Assembly: GCF_000309385.1 (NCBI RefSeq)
Contig: NZ_JH976537.1
Location: 1,378,763 to 1,442,762, forward strand
Source: Nodosilinea nodulosa PCC 7104
GTDB lineage: Bacteria > Cyanobacteriota > Cyanobacteriia > Phormidesmidales > Phormidesmidaceae
Direction: 5' to 3'
Length of the DNA: 64,000 bases
Numbering within the stretch: the stretch's first letter is position 1; each line of letters opens with the position of its first letter. A model generated the notes under the pieces. The model ran no database searches. It saw only the letters and a list, made by a program, of their open reading frames with translations, and was not told the DNA's origin. Positions 52,214-61,836 of this stretch are shown here, one piece after another. The translations under genes and the position numbers were made by a program.

Positions 52214-54130
52214 ATGCAGTCGCACTCCCCCACGCTCGGCCCGGTCTCTGCTCAGGCGGCCTACATCACCCACATCGGCAAGTGCCTGCCGGGAGAACCC
52301 ATCTCTAACGACGACATGGAAGCCTACCTGGGTCAGGTGAGCGATCGCCCCTCCCGCGTTAAGGCCCGCATTCTCAAAAGCAACGGGATTCAGCAGCGCC
52401 ACTACGCCCTCGATCGCCAGCAGCAGACCACGATCAGCAATAGCCAGATGGCGGCGGCGGCGGTGCGGGATGCCCTGGAGCAGGCCGGGCTAGACCCCAG
52501 AGCCATTGATTTGCTGGCCTGTGCCACCACCTGGCCCGACCTGCTGGTGCCGGGCTTTGCCAGCATGGTGCACGGGGAACTGCCGGAACTGGCGCCGCTG
52601 GAGGCAACCTCCCACCAGGGGGTGTGCTGTGCCGGGGTGGCGGCGCTCAAGTACGCGGCTTCCCAGGTGCAGCTGGGCCAGAAGCGGCGGGCCGTGGCGG
52701 TGGCCTCAGAACTGGCCTCGCGGCTGTTCAAGCACACCCGATTTGAGGCCGAAGCTGGCACCCAGGCGGGGGAAAACTTGCCCTTTGATACGGAATTTTT
52801 GCGGTGGATGCTGTCGGACGGGGCGGGGGCCTGCCTGGTCAGCGATCGCCCCGCGACCCACGGCCTCAGCCTCAAAATTGACTGGATTGAGTCGGTTTCC
52901 CACGCCAATGCTCACCCCGTGTGCATGTACGCGGGCGTTGACAACCCCAAGGATTTGACCAGCTGGATGGACTTTCCCGATCAGGGAGCAGCGGCGGCCC
53001 AGGGAGCGCTCAACCTGCGCCAAGACATTCGCCTGCTAGACAAGGTGGTGCAGCTGGGGGTAGAAGGCTGGATTCGGCTGATTGAAGCCGGGCGGGTGCG
53101 CCCTGACCAGGTGGATTGGCTGCTGTGCCACTATTCGTCCCACTTTTTCCGCAGTCAAATCATCGACCTGCTGGAAAAGGCAGGCTGCATGATTCCTGAA
53201 GAGAATTGGTTCACCAACCTCTACACCCGCGGCAACACCGGCTGCGCCTCCATTTACCTGATGCTGGAGGAGCTGTTTAATTCGGGCAAGCTGCAGCCGG
53301 GCCAAAAAATCTTCTGCTTTGTGCCCGAGAGCGGTCGGTTCACCACCGCCTACATGATGCTGACGGTGGTGGACAGCGCGGAACCCACTGCCGCGATCGC
53401 CATCCCCCAAGCCGAGCTACAGCCTGTCAATCAGATGCCTCTGCCCACCCCAAGCCTGGAGACAGTCCCAGAGAGTGCAGGAGTGTCGGCGGACCTACTG
53501 CGGCAGCTGATGCTGGTGTGGCTCACCTTTGAGCGGGAGCTGCGATCGGTGCCCATCGTCAAGCGCCTGCATCAGGGCGAGTTCACCCTGGAAGACTATA
53601 AAGCGCTGCTGCGCAACCTGCGTCCCCAGGTGGTGGATGGTGCCCGCTGGATTGCCCGAGCGGCCTCTAACATGACGGACTTTGGGCTGCGATCGCACCT
53701 GATCAGCCACGCCCGCGACGAGCACCGCGACTTTCAAATGCTCGAGCGCGACTACGTTTCAGTCGGGGGCCAGCTCGAAGAGATTCTGGGGGCCGAGCAA
53801 AACATCGGCTCCGAGGCGCTGTCGGCCTTCATCTTCCAGCGGGCCTCCCGCGAAAACCCGATCGATCTGCTGGGCAGCATCTTTATCGTCGAAGGGCTGG
53901 GCAACCGCATGGCCGGGCAGTGGGCCTATCTCATTCAGCGCCACCTGGGATTAGATAAGACCCAGATCAGCTTCCTGGGCTACCACGGCGAAAACGACGA
54001 GGCCCACGTGCAAAAGCTCGACGCCTTTCTCAATGCCGAATGGATGACGGCAGACATTGCCGCTCGCATCGTCAAAACCGCCCAGGTCACCGCCCGCCTC
54101 TATCGCCTACAGCTGGAAGAAATTCAATAG
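52214..54130 (+). CDS. ketoacyl-ACP synthase III fused to a haem-oxygenase/TenA-like domain
   Basis: The 638-residue product is a fusion. Residues about 15-385 form a KAS III (FabH-type) condensing enzyme with Cys139 (VCCAGVAAL), His306 (LLCHYSSHF) and Asn341 (GNTGCASI), so the triad is intact. After a linker, residues about 425-635 are all-helical and look like the haem-oxygenase/TenA/PqqC-like fold. Its His/Glu clusters (SHARDEHRDF, IVEGLGN, HGENDEAH) recall iron-containing oxidases. A carbon-carbon condensation followed by oxidation or cleavage on the same chain is a reasonable hypothesis. The downstream gene at 54197 is probably a partner. Confidence 0.8.
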   Translation: MQSHSPTLGPVSAQAAYITHIGKCLPGEPISNDDMEAYLGQVSDRPSRVKARILKSNGIQQRHYALDRQQQTTISNSQMAAAAVRDALEQAGLDPRAIDLLACATTWPDLLVPGFASMVHGELPELAPLEATSHQGVCCAGVAALKYAASQVQLGQKRRAVAVASELASRLFKHTRFEAEAGTQAGENLPFDTEFLRWMLSDGAGACLVSDRPATHGLSLKIDWIESVSHANAHPVCMYAGVDNPKDLTSWMDFPDQGAAAAQGALNLRQDIRLLDKVVQLGVEGWIRLIEAGRVRPDQVDWLLCHYSSHFFRSQIIDLLEKAGCMIPEENWFTNLYTRGNTGCASIYLMLEELFNSGKLQPGQKIFCFVPESGRFTTAYMMLTVVDSAEPTAAIAIPQAELQPVNQMPLPTPSLETVPESAGVSADLLRQLMLVWLTFERELRSVPIVKRLHQGEFTLEDYKALLRNLRPQVVDGARWIARAASNMTDFGLRSHLISHARDEHRDFQMLERDYVSVGGQLEEILGAEQNIGSEALSAFIFQRASRENPIDLLGSIFIVEGLGNRMAGQWAYLIQRHLGLDKTQISFLGYHGENDEAHVQKLDAFLNAEWMTADIAARIVKTAQVTARLYRLQLEEIQ

Positions 54131-54196
54131 GGCGGGCCATGGTGCGATCGCGCAATGGTGCATCTCTTCAGACATACTCCTATACCCAAACCTCCC

Positions 54197-55099
54197 ATGA
54201 CTTACACCCCTGTTCCCCGCAATCGGCAAAACCCGAACCACTGGGATGCCCTATATTTTGACCCGGCTATCCCCGTGGACCCCACCGCCAAGGCCTACAT
54301 GGTAAAAGACCTGCAAAGCTGGTCGCGCCGCTACCTGCTGATTCCGATCAAACTTTTCGCCAACCTGGCCCTGGCCCTGATCATGACGCTCAAGGGATTG
54401 CTGCCGTTTCAGTTCCGCAGCTACTGGCTGATGCACCAGATGGCGGTGTGGTTCCTCAGTACGTTCACCACCCCCGAAGCCTGCTACCTGATAGTGCGCC
54501 ACCTGGGCATTGGCTCTAACATCATCAATTTTTTAATTGATAACGGCCCCGACCCGACCATTCCCCACGCCACCCTCTACCCTCGCCGGGTCGAAGACCT
54601 GGCCGCCAACGCCTTTTTAGAGCACGACATCAACCTCTACAACTTTGTGCTCGACTATCACCAGGCCCAGGCGCAGCATCCCCACTGGCTCGATCAGGTG
54701 CGCCAGCAAGGACTCCGCTACGACAGCCTTCGCCCAGTGCAGATCGAGGTGGATATAACCCGGCGCGGCTGGCTACAGGTGTTGGATATGGAGTCTTCCC
54801 TGGAGCTGTTTAAGATCTGCTACTCCCTCTGCGTCACTAGCGACGAGTTTGAGCGGGCGGTGCTCTCCCTCCAGTTTGACGAAAGCTTTGCCCTCTACTT
54901 CAGCCAGGTCACGGGGGACTCTGGGTGGAACCACATCGTCACCAACCGCCACCCCCTTGCCCCCAACAGCCCCTTCGAATCGGCCCGCAACCTGCTGCTT
55001 CACGGCGTGGCGTCGGAATATCTACAGCGCTACCTGGAGCTGAAGATGACAGCGGCCTGCCATGAACCCAAAATGGCTGTACCCTGCGAGCAGGCATAG
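54197..55099 (+). CDS. unrecognised protein encoded with the KAS III fusion
   Basis: The start at ATG 54197 is favoured (MTYTPVPRNRQNPNHWDALY); an upstream ATG (54155) adds 14 residues, and neither has a clear RBS. The 300-residue product has one or two hydrophobic segments (LFANLALALIMTLKG, MAVWFLSTFTTPEACYLIV), then a soluble helical part with many His and Asp residues (FLEHDINLYNFVLDYHQ). I do not recognise the family. It begins 67 bp after the KAS fusion on the same strand, so an operon is likely. Confidence 0.65.
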   Translation: MTYTPVPRNRQNPNHWDALYFDPAIPVDPTAKAYMVKDLQSWSRRYLLIPIKLFANLALALIMTLKGLLPFQFRSYWLMHQMAVWFLSTFTTPEACYLIVRHLGIGSNIINFLIDNGPDPTIPHATLYPRRVEDLAANAFLEHDINLYNFVLDYHQAQAQHPHWLDQVRQQGLRYDSLRPVQIEVDITRRGWLQVLDMESSLELFKICYSLCVTSDEFERAVLSLQFDESFALYFSQVTGDSGWNHIVTNRHPLAPNSPFESARNLLLHGVASEYLQRYLELKMTAACHEPKMAVPCEQA

Positions 55100-55109
55100 G
55101 TTGAAGGTA

Positions 55110-55156
55110 TAGCCCTGGCTGGCTGACAAAACCCTTGCAGCACCTATGCTGCCGTA
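55110..55156 (+). repeat. 47-bp intergenic repeat, copy 1
   Basis: CAAAACCCTTG with TATGCTGCC and TAGCCC before it is shared with 59293-59339 in the same orientation. The pair flanks the slt-pepA segment. Confidence 0.5.
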
Positions 55157-55334
55157 GATACTGTTTAAGCCGCTGTAGGTCAAGCGTTCTGTCCACGAAA
55201 ACGAGGAGTGAAGCGAGTAACCAAGGCACGAAACTCGATTACCGAACCCTATTACTCGATAACACCCGGCCATAATTAAGTAACGCCTAAGTGAAATTTG
55301 ATTTCGTCATAACGTTACTTATCAATGGGCAAAT

Positions 55335-57575
55335 TTATCCCCCCATACCCCGATGGCGCTTCTTGAGGGTTTCGACCTGGGCGGCGATCTCAGGATCGTA
55401 GAGCCGCAGGTAGTTCCAGTAGCCGCCAAACACCGATCGCACATAGTCCTTGGTCTCTGGGAAAGGAATTTTTTCGGCAAAGTCGTCGGCATCGGTATAG
55501 CCGCCTTTGCTAATCCACTTGGCCACATTGCCCGGTCCGGCGTTGTAGCTGGCCACCGCAAACAGCGAGTGATCGCCGTACTCCGCATGGGTGTAGTTGA
55601 GGTACCAGGTGCCCAGCTTGATGTTGTCCACCGGGTCTTTGAGGTCGTAGGTCTCTAACCCAGCGCCACCCTTAATCCATTCGGCGGTGGCGGGCATCAC
55701 CTGCATCAGGCCGGTGGCCCCCACTCCAGAGCTAATTTTGGCCTCAAACCGCGACTCCTGGCGCATGAGTCCGGCCACCAGCAGTGGATTGAGCTGGCGC
55801 TGGGCCGACCAGGTGGTAATCAGATCGGCGTAGGGCAGCGGATATACCCCGCGCCAAAAGTCGGGGCGCTGCTTCAGGGTTTGAACCGCCTTCTTTTGCT
55901 GGGGATCTTCCACCAGGCTCAGGCTCGACACCTGGTAGATACCGTTGATGTTGTCGTTGGTGCCCAGGCGCATCAGCCCGTCGGTGAATTGGTCTTCCAC
56001 CGTCGGGTCCTGGTAGTCGGTGTATTCCATCTGCCACCGCTCCCAGGCCTGCTGGTCCTGGCCCAGCAGGTACAGCTCTTGCAGGGTGTCAGAGCCCGCT
56101 GGCAGAGGCTCGCGCTGGGCCACGGGCACCACAACCGGCGTCTGCGATCGCACCGTCTTAAAGTCGCCCACATTCCAGCCCAGGGCCACCGCCGCCCGCC
56201 AGGCGTAGTACGACTCGGGGTGGCGAGCAATGACGCTTTCCAGGGCATTCTGGGCCACGTCGGTCTGGCCCAGCTGGCGGCCCCACTTGCCCACCCAAAA
56301 CCCCGCATCGGCAGCGGCTTCGCTGTCGGGGTTGTACTTCAGTATGTCGTTGGCCCAGCTGAGGGCCATGGTCAGATCGCCCTGATCAGCGGCGTTGAGG
56401 GCATTTTTCAGGCGCATATCCGCCGCCGCATCGGAGCCTTTATAGTTCTTGAGAATTAGCTCGCGGGTGGCCTGGGCCGAGTCTGTGCTGTTCAGCTTGT
56501 CGAGCACGTCGGCCCGCTGCTGCAGCGCCTCGGCGGCCCGGTCAGGAAAGCGGTTGACCACCTGGTCGAGCACCCCCAGGGCGGCGTCATCGGGCACGCT
56601 CTGGGCCAGGCGCAGCAGCCCGGTGGCGGTTTCAGGCGCGTCGGGAAACTGCCGATCGAGCTGGGTGTAGAGGGCAATGGCGCGATCGCGTTTGCCGCTC
56701 ACCTGCATCCCCCGCGCTGCTCGGTACAGGTTGCGGGGCGACGGCGGCGCCTGGGCGTAGGCGGCCCCGGCATTGCCGTAGCTGTCGATGCGCCAAAAGC
56801 CAAAGCCCACCGTCTGCCAGTCCTCGGGGCTGAGCTGATCGGCAAACTCCGTTTTGAGGCGCAGCAGAGCCTCCCCGGCGCTGGGGTGGTACAGCCCGGC
56901 CCGCGCCATGATCATCAGCATCGGCAGGGCGTCGGCCCGGTGGGGGTCGGCGACCAGCCGCTGGTGGGCCACCTCCACCGCCTTGGGATGGGTCGGAAAC
57001 TGCTTCACCAGCTGATCCCAGTAGGCCGGATCTTGCTTGCCTAACTCAAACAGCAGCGGCGCGATCGCGCTGTCGCTGCCGTACTGCTTCAAAATTCGCT
57101 GCTGGGTCTGTTGGGCCGCTGCCCCCTGCCCCGCCGCCCGCTGTGCCTGAGCCAGCGCCAGCGCCACGTAGGGGGCCATGGCCGGATACTCGGACTCTAG
57201 CCCTTCTAGAACCGGAATCGCCTGCCCGCCGCGATCGCTATTGATCAAATCTAGCGCCAGCAGATACCGGGCCCGGTTGCCGCTGGAGTTCTGCTTCGTC
57301 TTGCTTTCGGCGGCAGCGCTCTGGGCGACGGCCGCCAGGGCCTCCTGCCGCTGCGCAGCGGGCTGTAGCGCCAGCGCCAGCACCGGGTCGTTGGGGTCGT
57401 GGGCAAAACGGCCCAGCCTTTGCCCCAGGGATTCTTCTAAAACCACCGGGGCCTCGCCCGCAGAGAACCCCGTAAACGACATCGTGCGAACCAGGGCGGC
57501 TCCCATCCCCAGCGATAGAGCGCCGACCCCCGCGATCGCAATCAGGGGCAACTTTGCCTTAAACCGTTTCACCAT
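55335..57575 (-). CDS. slt: soluble lytic murein transglycosylase
   Basis: The 746-residue product has an N-terminal signal or membrane anchor (LIAIAGVGALSLGMGAALV). A long TPR-like helical superhelix spans about 60-560. The C-terminal SLT (lysozyme-like) domain carries catalytic Glu in GLMRQESRFEAKISSGVGAT, followed by GLMQVMPATAEWI and the AVASYNAGPGNVAKW motif. It cleaves peptidoglycan glycan strands to 1,6-anhydro-muropeptides in the periplasm. It stands alone on the minus strand. Confidence 0.93.
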   Translation of the reverse strand: MVKRFKAKLPLIAIAGVGALSLGMGAALVRTMSFTGFSAGEAPVVLEESLGQRLGRFAHDPNDPVLALALQPAAQRQEALAAVAQSAAAESKTKQNSSGNRARYLLALDLINSDRGGQAIPVLEGLESEYPAMAPYVALALAQAQRAAGQGAAAQQTQQRILKQYGSDSAIAPLLFELGKQDPAYWDQLVKQFPTHPKAVEVAHQRLVADPHRADALPMLMIMARAGLYHPSAGEALLRLKTEFADQLSPEDWQTVGFGFWRIDSYGNAGAAYAQAPPSPRNLYRAARGMQVSGKRDRAIALYTQLDRQFPDAPETATGLLRLAQSVPDDAALGVLDQVVNRFPDRAAEALQQRADVLDKLNSTDSAQATRELILKNYKGSDAAADMRLKNALNAADQGDLTMALSWANDILKYNPDSEAAADAGFWVGKWGRQLGQTDVAQNALESVIARHPESYYAWRAAVALGWNVGDFKTVRSQTPVVVPVAQREPLPAGSDTLQELYLLGQDQQAWERWQMEYTDYQDPTVEDQFTDGLMRLGTNDNINGIYQVSSLSLVEDPQQKKAVQTLKQRPDFWRGVYPLPYADLITTWSAQRQLNPLLVAGLMRQESRFEAKISSGVGATGLMQVMPATAEWIKGGAGLETYDLKDPVDNIKLGTWYLNYTHAEYGDHSLFAVASYNAGPGNVAKWISKGGYTDADDFAEKIPFPETKDYVRSVFGGYWNYLRLYDPEIAAQVETLKKRHRGMGG

Positions 57576-57767
57576 GGCACGCCATGAACTCCGCCGAAGG
57601 TTTTAGCAAAAAAATTAGCCTGCGTTGCAGACCCCGACTCAGGACCAGATAGCCAATCCGTACTAATAGTAGCGAACCTATTGCCGACTGGTTCTGTCTA
57701 CAGCAAACACGCCCCGGGAGGTGGCCCAAGGTTTATAGTAAACAGAGAAAACTAGCCCCTAGGTTGA

Positions 57768-59255
57768 ATGGAATTTCACGCATCCGGTACGTCTTGTTTA
57801 GATTGGTCTGGCGACGCTCTGATCATCGGCCTGAGCGAAGAGGCTCTGCCCCTCTCCAATACCCTGGCCGAACTCAACCATCAGGTTTCTGGGCTGCTCC
57901 AAGAGCTAATCGACGAAGTTGAATTTACCGGCAAAGAAGGCAGCACCGCCATCACCCGAGTGGGGCCAGGGGCCAAGGTCCGTAAGTTAGGAATAGTGGG
58001 CCTCGGAGCTACCGCCGCGATCACTGCCGAGACCCTGCGCCGCACCGCTGCCGCCGCTGCTCGGCTAGCTAAAAAAGAGAAGTGCGCCTCCCTGGGGCTC
58101 AGCATGCCCCTGGTGCAGCAGGATGCGGCCCTCACCGCCCAGGCGATCGCCGAGGGCGCGCTGCTCGCCCTTCACCAAGACAACCGCTTCAAATCAGACG
58201 ATAAAAACGGGAAAGCCGTTGTTGAACACATTTACCTGCTCGATCTACCTGGCCAAGAGAGCAGCCTCCAGACCGCCCAGGCAATCTGCGATGGGGTGAT
58301 TCTGGCCCGCGAACTGGTATCCGCTCCGGCCAACGTGGTTACCCCCGAAACCCTGGCCCAAACCGCCCAGGACATTGCTACCGCCCACGGCCTAGAGCTA
58401 GAGATTTTAGATCAGGCCCAGTGTGAGGCCCTGGGGATGGGGGCCTACCTGGGGGTAGCCAAAGCCTCTGACCTGCCCCCCAAGTTCATTCACCTCACCT
58501 ATAAACCCACAGGCACCCCTACCCGCAAGCTGGCGATCGTAGGCAAAGGCCTTACCTTCGACTCGGGCGGGCTCAACATCAAACCCACCGGCAGCGGCAT
58601 TGAGATGATGAAAATAGACATGGGCGGTGCCGCCGCTACCCTTGGGGCCGCCAAGGCGATCGCTCAGCTCAAGCCCAGCGTCGAGGTCCATTTCATCAGC
58701 GCTGCCGCAGAAAACATGATTAGCGGGCACGCCATGCGCCCCGGCGATATTCTCACCGCCTCCAACGGCAAAACCATCGAGGTCAACAATACCGACGCCG
58801 AAGGCCGCCTTACCCTGGCCGATGCGCTGGTCTTTGCCGAAAAGCTGGGCGTCGATGCGATCGTCGATCTGGCCACCCTTACCGGGGCCTGCATCATCGC
58901 GTTGGGCGATGACATCGCCGGATTATTTAGCGAAAACGAGGATTTGGCTGGGGCAATCGCCACTGCGGCCAACGCCACTGGCGAAAAATTCTGGCGTTTG
59001 CCCATGGAAGAGAAATACTTTGACGGCCTCAAGTCCATCGTGGCCGACATGAAAAACACCGGCCCCCGCCCCGGCGGATCGATCACTGCCGCCCTGTTCC
59101 TTAAGCAGTTTGTCACCTCTACGCCCTGGGTTCACCTGGATGTAGCCGGCCCTGTATGGACCGAAAAGGAAAATGGCTACAACAATCCCGGCGGTACGGG
59201 CTTTGGGGTGCGCACCCTAGTGCAGTGGGTGCTAATGCAAAACACTGGCTCCTAG
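57768..59255 (+). CDS. pepA: leucyl aminopeptidase (M17)
   Basis: The 495-residue product is a cytosol-type leucyl aminopeptidase, forming hexamers with two zinc or manganese ions per site. The lysine and aspartate ligands are in [20 protein letters not shown] and [11 protein letters not shown]. The signature [14 protein letters not shown] is exact. The N-terminal domain with family fold ends near residue 170. It trims peptides and can act as a DNA-binding factor in some bacteria. Confidence 0.96.
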   Translation: MEFHASGTSCLDWSGDALIIGLSEEALPLSNTLAELNHQVSGLLQELIDEVEFTGKEGSTAITRVGPGAKVRKLGIVGLGATAAITAETLRRTAAAAARLAKKEKCASLGLSMPLVQQDAALTAQAIAEGALLALHQDNRFKSDDKNGKAVVEHIYLLDLPGQESSLQTAQAICDGVILARELVSAPANVVTPETLAQTAQDIATAHGLELEILDQAQCEALGMGAYLGVAKASDLPPKFIHLTYKPTGTPTRKLAIVGKGLTFDSGGLNIKPTGSGIEMMKIDMGGAAATLGAAKAIAQLKPSVEVHFISAAAENMISGHAMRPGDILTASNGKTIEVNNTDAEGRLTLADALVFAEKLGVDAIVDLATLTGACIIALGDDIAGLFSENEDLAGAIATAANATGEKFWRLPMEEKYFDGLKSIVADMKNTGPRPGGSITAALFLKQFVTSTPWVHLDVAGPVWTEKENGYNNPGGTGFGVRTLVQWVLMQNTGS

Positions 59256-59292
59256 CCAACTTCGCTCGGCAAACCCGGATAGGCTATCTCGC

Positions 59293-59339
59293 TAGCCCGG
59301 TTGACTGGCAAAACCCTTGAAACCTTTATGCTGCCCCAG
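59293..59339 (+). repeat. 47-bp intergenic repeat, copy 2
   Basis: TAGCCC, CAAAACCCTTG and TATGCTGCC occur in the same order as at 55110-55156. Confidence 0.5.
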
Positions 59340-59397
59340 GTTGGGCTAGCCTTAGCGGAACCCAATAACACCAGTAACGGTGTTTTTGGGTTTCACC
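59338..59397. repeat. GTTGGG palindrome element, related to 39200-39279
   Basis: GGTTGGGCTAGCCTTAGCGG matches GGTTGGGTTAGCGTTAGCGA of the other copy. The inner ACCAGTAACGGT block is inverted relative to it. The right end is degraded. Confidence 0.5.
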
Positions 59398-60195
59398 GTT
59401 TTGGCGCGCTTGGCTCCCTAGCTCCCCTGCTCCCTAGCTTGCAGAAATAGTCCCTAAACATTCGCCTCAGAGTACTAGCGCCCTGCGATCGCACAATATT
59501 GAAACTTGATACCAGGAACAATATTCTCTGGGCACCGTCTTAATCAAAAGCACACGCCAATAGCACTAACGGATCAGTCAGATACTCTCTGGATAAAGAT
59601 TGCTGATAGTTCCAAGAGATGCCGTGTACAGCAATGCCTAATGAGCCATTTTTGCCGAATACTTTTAGCGCCATCAGCGCCGTTTCTCAATCGTTCCAAT
59701 ATTAGCTCAGCCCTGTGGAGCTGTTAGCACCTAGAGCAATTTAAAGCTTTCAAACTTCTAGGAGTGCAGCTTTAGTTGCTGTTAAACAGATAGATCCGAC
59801 CATCTATAAGTGCTCGATCCGTTGCTGTGCAGTGGGTTGAGCAGCGGCAAAACCTGGAGCTTGAGCTGGGTTTAATTTTCCTCTTACTTACAGCAAAAGT
59901 CCTAACGATTTGGGCTAGTTTCTTTTTACCTGTTTCTTGGATCTACTCGCTTAGTTGTAGCTCGTTTCTTTGCTGGCAAGCCTCGATCTTAGAAAGATCT
60001 TATGCCCAACGATAGTTTTCATCTCACCACCATGTTTTTAGTATTGAGTTATATAGAGCATTTACTAGCTGCCATCCGCTAGCGGCACGATTAGATTCAT
60101 TGTTCCGAGCATGAGCACACCGCCTTAGAGATATCCGTTTCCGCATGGCTATTTCTAAAACTTCTCTTCACCTACTGTCTCATCAGAGTAAACCA

Positions 60196-60984
60196 ATGAA
60201 TTTTACGGATTACTTCGATCGCATCGCCATCGTTTATCTGCCCGAGCGGAGAAGACGTCTAAAAAGCATGAAGCGACAGGTTCAGCGATTAAATATAGAA
60301 GATTGTGTGCAATGGTTTAAAGGCCTAAAATTCAAGGAGGCGGGCCAGTTTCCCAAGGCCAGCGTTAGGGGCTGTGTCATGAGTAACTACGAAATCCTGC
60401 GCCAGGCAGCCCAGGATAAAATTGAAAGGCTGCTTCTGTTCCAGGCAGACTGTGTCTTAAGTCAGCGACTTATTTGCCAAGAGCAAAGCATTCTTGACGA
60501 ACTCGCCAGTCGCAGTTGGGATATTGCCTATTTCGGCTGTCAACCCTACTCTAACGACCAGGCCGACGGCAAAAAAATTTCGATTGACCCTACCCCCAAT
60601 CGATTCTTCTCTCGAGTAGATGTTCACCAAAACATCCGTGAGACCCATTTTTGGGCCTGTCAAGGTCAGGTCATTCCCCAACTCGTCGAGTTTATGGAAG
60701 CATCCTTTGAGCGGCCAGCCGATCATCCCGACTATGGCCCAACCTATTTTGACGGATATATGAACGAAATTCGTTATCGCAATCCAGACTTGACCACTCT
60801 GGCAGCGGTGCCTTACCTCGGGTGGCCGCTAAGCAGCACCAGCAATCTCAACCCCAGTCGGCTAGACGGTATTCCTGGCATATCTCCCGCCTTACAAGCT
60901 GTTAGAGGAGCAAAAAATTTCTGCCTGGAAACAGGTGATTTTATTCGGCACAGCTTACTGTCTAAGAACCAGCAGGTTAACTAA
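60196..60984 (+). CDS. glycosyltransferase family 25-like protein
   Basis: From ATG 60196 (MNFTDYFDRIAIVYLPERRR) the product has about 262 residues. The pattern, an N-terminal strand with LPER, then GCVMSNYEILRQAAQ, then LLLFQADCVLS, is that of GT25 (LPS-type) glycosyltransferases. The usual acidic EDD is FQAD here, with only one aspartate. Its last third is unusual for the family. An ATG at 60145 is an alternative start. It may add a sugar to surface polysaccharide; donor and acceptor are unknown. Confidence 0.6.
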   Translation: MNFTDYFDRIAIVYLPERRRRLKSMKRQVQRLNIEDCVQWFKGLKFKEAGQFPKASVRGCVMSNYEILRQAAQDKIERLLLFQADCVLSQRLICQEQSILDELASRSWDIAYFGCQPYSNDQADGKKISIDPTPNRFFSRVDVHQNIRETHFWACQGQVIPQLVEFMEASFERPADHPDYGPTYFDGYMNEIRYRNPDLTTLAAVPYLGWPLSSTSNLNPSRLDGIPGISPALQAVRGAKNFCLETGDFIRHSLLSKNQQVN

Positions 60985-61368
60985 ACACCGTAGAACCAGT
61001 GTCACTAGGACTCGAATGCTGAACTATGCCATCTCCCCATCTCCCTCGCGATTGACAATAGTCGTCACACTCGTGCCGCAGTCTAATAGCTAGCTTTAAC
61101 AACTCATCGGTAGCTGTCTAGCATTCTGGCTCTAGGAAAGCGGCAGATCACCTTGCGACACCAAAGCGTGCCACAGCCCACCCGGGGGAAACCGCTGAGT
61201 AGCCTTAGCGCAGATGATACAGAGGTGTGAGATGCGCTACTGCTAAGCACAAAGTGATCAGCTATGATAGCAGCAAAGATTGTACCCATTGGCAAGGGGT
61301 AAGGCTTTTAGCTCCCCGATCCATAGGTCAATACTTCAACACCTTGGTATTTTGGTTCGGAGAGACTC
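60985..61368 (+). other. intergenic leader of the RNA-binding protein gene
   Basis: 384 bp without a supportable gene. RRM genes of cyanobacteria often have long leaders that respond to cold. Nothing specific was recognised here, apart from a stretch near 61112 vaguely like the MITE ends at 27701. Confidence 0.5.
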
Positions 61369-61677
61369 GTGACTATCTACATTGGGAACTTGTCATTTCA
61401 GGCATCTGAAGACGACATCAGAAGTGTTTTTGCTGAATATGGTGAGGTTACTCGCATCAGCCTGCCTATCGACCGAGAAACGGGTCGAAAGCGAGGGTTT
61501 GCCTTTGTCGACATGGCCGATGAGGCAAAGGAAGACCAGGCAATCTCCGAACTAGACGGGGCTGAATGGCTAGGACGTGAACTTCGCGTCAACAAAGCTC
61601 GTCCGCGTACCGAGGACGGTGGTGGCGATGGCGGCCGCCCCAATCGCAGTAACAGATTTTCCCATAATCCTCTTTAG
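61369..61677 (+). CDS. rbp: RRM-type RNA-binding protein
   Basis: The 102-residue product starts at a GTG and is a single RRM domain with a short glycine/arginine-rich tail (GGGDGGRPNRSNRF). RNP2 is IYIGNL (3-8) and RNP1 KRGFAFVDM (41-49), the aromatic residues that stack on RNA. It belongs to the cyanobacterial Rbp class, several of which are cold-induced and one of which helps target photosystem mRNAs. A hairpin lies downstream. Confidence 0.92.
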   Translation: MTIYIGNLSFQASEDDIRSVFAEYGEVTRISLPIDRETGRKRGFAFVDMADEAKEDQAISELDGAEWLGRELRVNKARPRTEDGGGDGGRPNRSNRFSHNPL

Positions 61678-61741
61678 ATCTTTCTCCTACGCTTAAAGCG
61701 CTCGATTTGGGAAACTGTCAATAGATTGAGGCTTACTGCTT

Positions 61742-61772
61742 TGGCAGAGGTGTTCAGTGAATGCCTCTGCCA
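61742..61772 (+). terminator. hairpin downstream of rbp
   Basis: GGCAGAGG (61743-61750) pairs with CCTCTGCC (61764-61771). The following T-run is weak and seven bases away, so termination is only probable. Confidence 0.45.
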
Positions 61773-61836
61773 TGCTGGTTTTAAAACCTAAACTAAGCTA
61801 GTCTTCACGCACTGCCGCTGTTTGGACAGGGTAACT

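Larger units (their letters stand above)
59256..60195 (+). other. long intergenic region between pepA and the GT25-like gene
   Basis: About 940 bp without a supportable gene. It holds the second copy of the 47-bp repeat (59293-59339) and a GTTGGG palindrome related to 39200 (59338-59397). Small frames at 59506-59727 and 59827-60015 show no recognisable motif. Confidence 0.6.

Noticed and set aside
61112..61270. Third copy of the MITE-like element
   Set aside because: TAGCTGT and TTCTGGCT occur in order, but the match is short and the far end is unclear.
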